This document shows, piece after piece, positions 6,088 to 7,175 of a stretch of DNA of 7,175 nt. The notes under the pieces are model-generated. The model worked only from the letters and a program-made list of their open reading frames with translations. It was not told the DNA's origin and made no database searches. Source of the DNA: an uncultured Bacteroidales bacterium (lineage in GTDB: Bacteria; Bacteroidota; Bacteroidia; Bacteroidales; UBA932); NCBI GenBank assembly GCA_945912085.1, contig CAMEBJ010000060.1:1-7175 (forward strand). The letters run 5' to 3'. Positions within the stretch are counted from its first letter, which is position 1; every line of letters starts with the position of its first letter. The translations under genes were made by a program, and so were the position numbers.

Positions 6088-7175
6088 CAAAAAGGTTTTG
6101 TGCTTAATGGCTGCCGTCATTGCATTCTGTGCAGTTTCCTGTGGAAGGAGGGCTGTTCTGTCCGGAATCAGGGCCGGCGAGGTGGAAGCGGGAATATCAA
6201 TTCCTTCGGATCACGATTTCGAGAAAGCCAGGCAGGAATTGTCAGGGAAAATCAAGGTGGATGAACCTGTGGATGAAGGCGGCCCTATAATAATGAACGC
6301 AATCAGGGATGAGGCTACCGGCGAGATGGTCGCAACGGATGTCATCTCTGCTTCCACGGTGGTTGCCCGATTCAGGAATGTTGCGGAGAGGTTCGGGAAA
6401 GTGGTAATCGAGTTTGATATTAATGTTCCTTCATCTATGATGCGTTCTGAGTGGAAACTGAGATTCACTCCTCTGATGAAGATGCTCGGGGATTCAATTC
6501 CGCTTTCTTCAATTGACATAACCGGAAAGAAATACAGGGATGAACAGATGAGAGGCTACAGAAGGTATCAGGCTTTTCTCGCCTCCATCATTACGGACAG
6601 TGCGGATTTTGTCAGAATGAACCAGCTGGAGGTGTTCCTGAGTCGGAATTTTCCCGAGACCTATGCTATGAAGAACGATTCCTCATTCATTGACGACCCG
6701 GATGCTGAAAGTTTCTTCGGGGTCAGCCAGAGGGAGGCTCTGGAACATTACACAAAGCATTATCTCAAGGAGATGAATGACAGGAAAATCAGCAATACCG
6801 GCAAAATGTTCAGGAAGTTCGTCAAGGACCCGCTCGGGGTTGAGGATCTCAGGCTTGACACGGTTCTGACCGGGACGGACGGGAATATGGTGTACAGATA
6901 TGTACAGGAGGTAAGAAGCCGTCCTGGTCTGAGGAAGATTGATGTCTCCCTGACGGGGAAACTGTATATGGACGGAAAGAGTCTGTGTTCCGTAGGGACA
7001 TCTGATGACCTGACATTCTATGTGAGTTCCCTGTCAACGCTTGCCGACCTGACTCCCCGCTACAGGATGAAGATTGTTGAGAGAAGGGTTTTTGACAAGA
7101 CACACGCATTCATTGATTTTGCGTCGGGAAGTTCGGTGATTGACACTTCTTTGTCCTGCAATGCATCGGAGTTGA
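6077..7175 (+). CDS. Lipoprotein of unknown function, possible OmpA-like C-terminus (partial, runs off the window)
   Basis: An open frame of 366 codons with no stop before the window ends. From ATG at 6077 the signal is Lys5/Lys6, a hydrophobic stretch, then AVSC with Cys22 as the likely lipidated residue. The in-frame ATG at 6107 would leave no basic residue, so 6077 is preferred; it overlaps the DUF3575 gene by 11 bp. Visible stretches are WKLRFTPLMKMLGDSIPL (126-143), RGYRRYQAFLASIITDSADF (159-178), a Lys/Arg-rich helical part (220-250) and FYVSSLSTLADLTPRY (314-329). I recall similar hypothetical proteins next to DUF3575 in Bacteroidales but no named function. FIDFASGSSVIDTSLSCNAS (345-364) resembles the beginning of an OmpA-type peptidoglycan-binding domain, which could only be confirmed from sequence beyond the window. 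Confidence 0.8.
   Translation, partial: MCSDKKVLCLMAAVIAFCAVSCGRRAVLSGIRAGEVEAGISIPSDHDFEKARQELSGKIKVDEPVDEGGPIIMNAIRDEATGEMVATDVISASTVVARFRNVAERFGKVVIEFDINVPSSMMRSEWKLRFTPLMKMLGDSIPLSSIDITGKKYRDEQMRGYRRYQAFLASIITDSADFVRMNQLEVFLSRNFPETYAMKNDSSFIDDPDAESFFGVSQREALEHYTKHYLKEMNDRKISNTGKMFRKFVKDPLGVEDLRLDTVLTGTDGNMVYRYVQEVRSRPGLRKIDVSLTGKLYMDGKSLCSVGTSDDLTFYVSSLSTLADLTPRYRMKIVERRVFDKTHAFIDFASGSSVIDTSLSCNASEL

Noticed and set aside
1..7175. CRISPR array, tRNA or rRNA gene, insertion sequence, phage or defence genes
   Set aside because: The only gap over 30 bp is 3747-3961. It holds a terminator and a promoter, and no regularly spaced repeats, cloverleaf, terminal inverted repeats or transposase frame were seen anywhere.

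Overview
The window looks like a chromosomal segment from a member of the Bacteroidota, most likely order Bacteroidales. The grounds are a DUF4296-type lipoprotein, a DUF3575-type outer-membrane protein, several predicted lipoproteins, frequent AGG arginine codons, no clear Shine-Dalgarno sequences, and one promoter that fits the Bacteroides-type consensus (-7 box TAnnTTTG). All genes recognised here lie on the + strand. Family names rest on recalled motifs, not on searches.

Region 1 (1-3746) is a tightly packed, mostly housekeeping run. It holds the last 40 codons of pheT (phenylalanyl-tRNA synthetase beta chain), a DUF4296-like lipoprotein, an amidohydrolase of the deaminase type, a radical SAM protein of the COG0731 type, and deoC (deoxyribose-phosphate aldolase). 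Gaps are 5 bp, a 4-bp ATGA overlap, 24 bp, and 22 bp. The last gap is spanned by a nine-codon reading frame joined by ATGA overlaps at both ends. The run closes with a strong intrinsic terminator at 3765-3800.

Region 2 (3747-3961) is a 215-bp intergenic stretch with the terminator, further weak hairpins, and a predicted promoter for the next operon (-7 box TACTTTTG at 3929-3936). A perfect inverted repeat, CGTGTA-N9-TACACG (3896-3916), covers the expected -33 position and is a candidate operator.

Region 3 (3962 to beyond 7175) is a second operon of cell-envelope genes. A 523-residue secreted protein, probably a lipoprotein, carries a carboxypeptidase-regulatory-like beta domain and an HExxH zinc-protease motif. 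A 184-residue DUF3575-like outer-membrane barrel protein starts on the last base of its stop codon (TAATG). A further lipoprotein overlaps the barrel gene by 11 bp and runs off the end of the window just where an OmpA-like segment may begin. The three are probably co-translated and may form one envelope complex. This is the part of the window most likely to hold something undescribed; nothing in region 1 looks out of the ordinary for such a genome.
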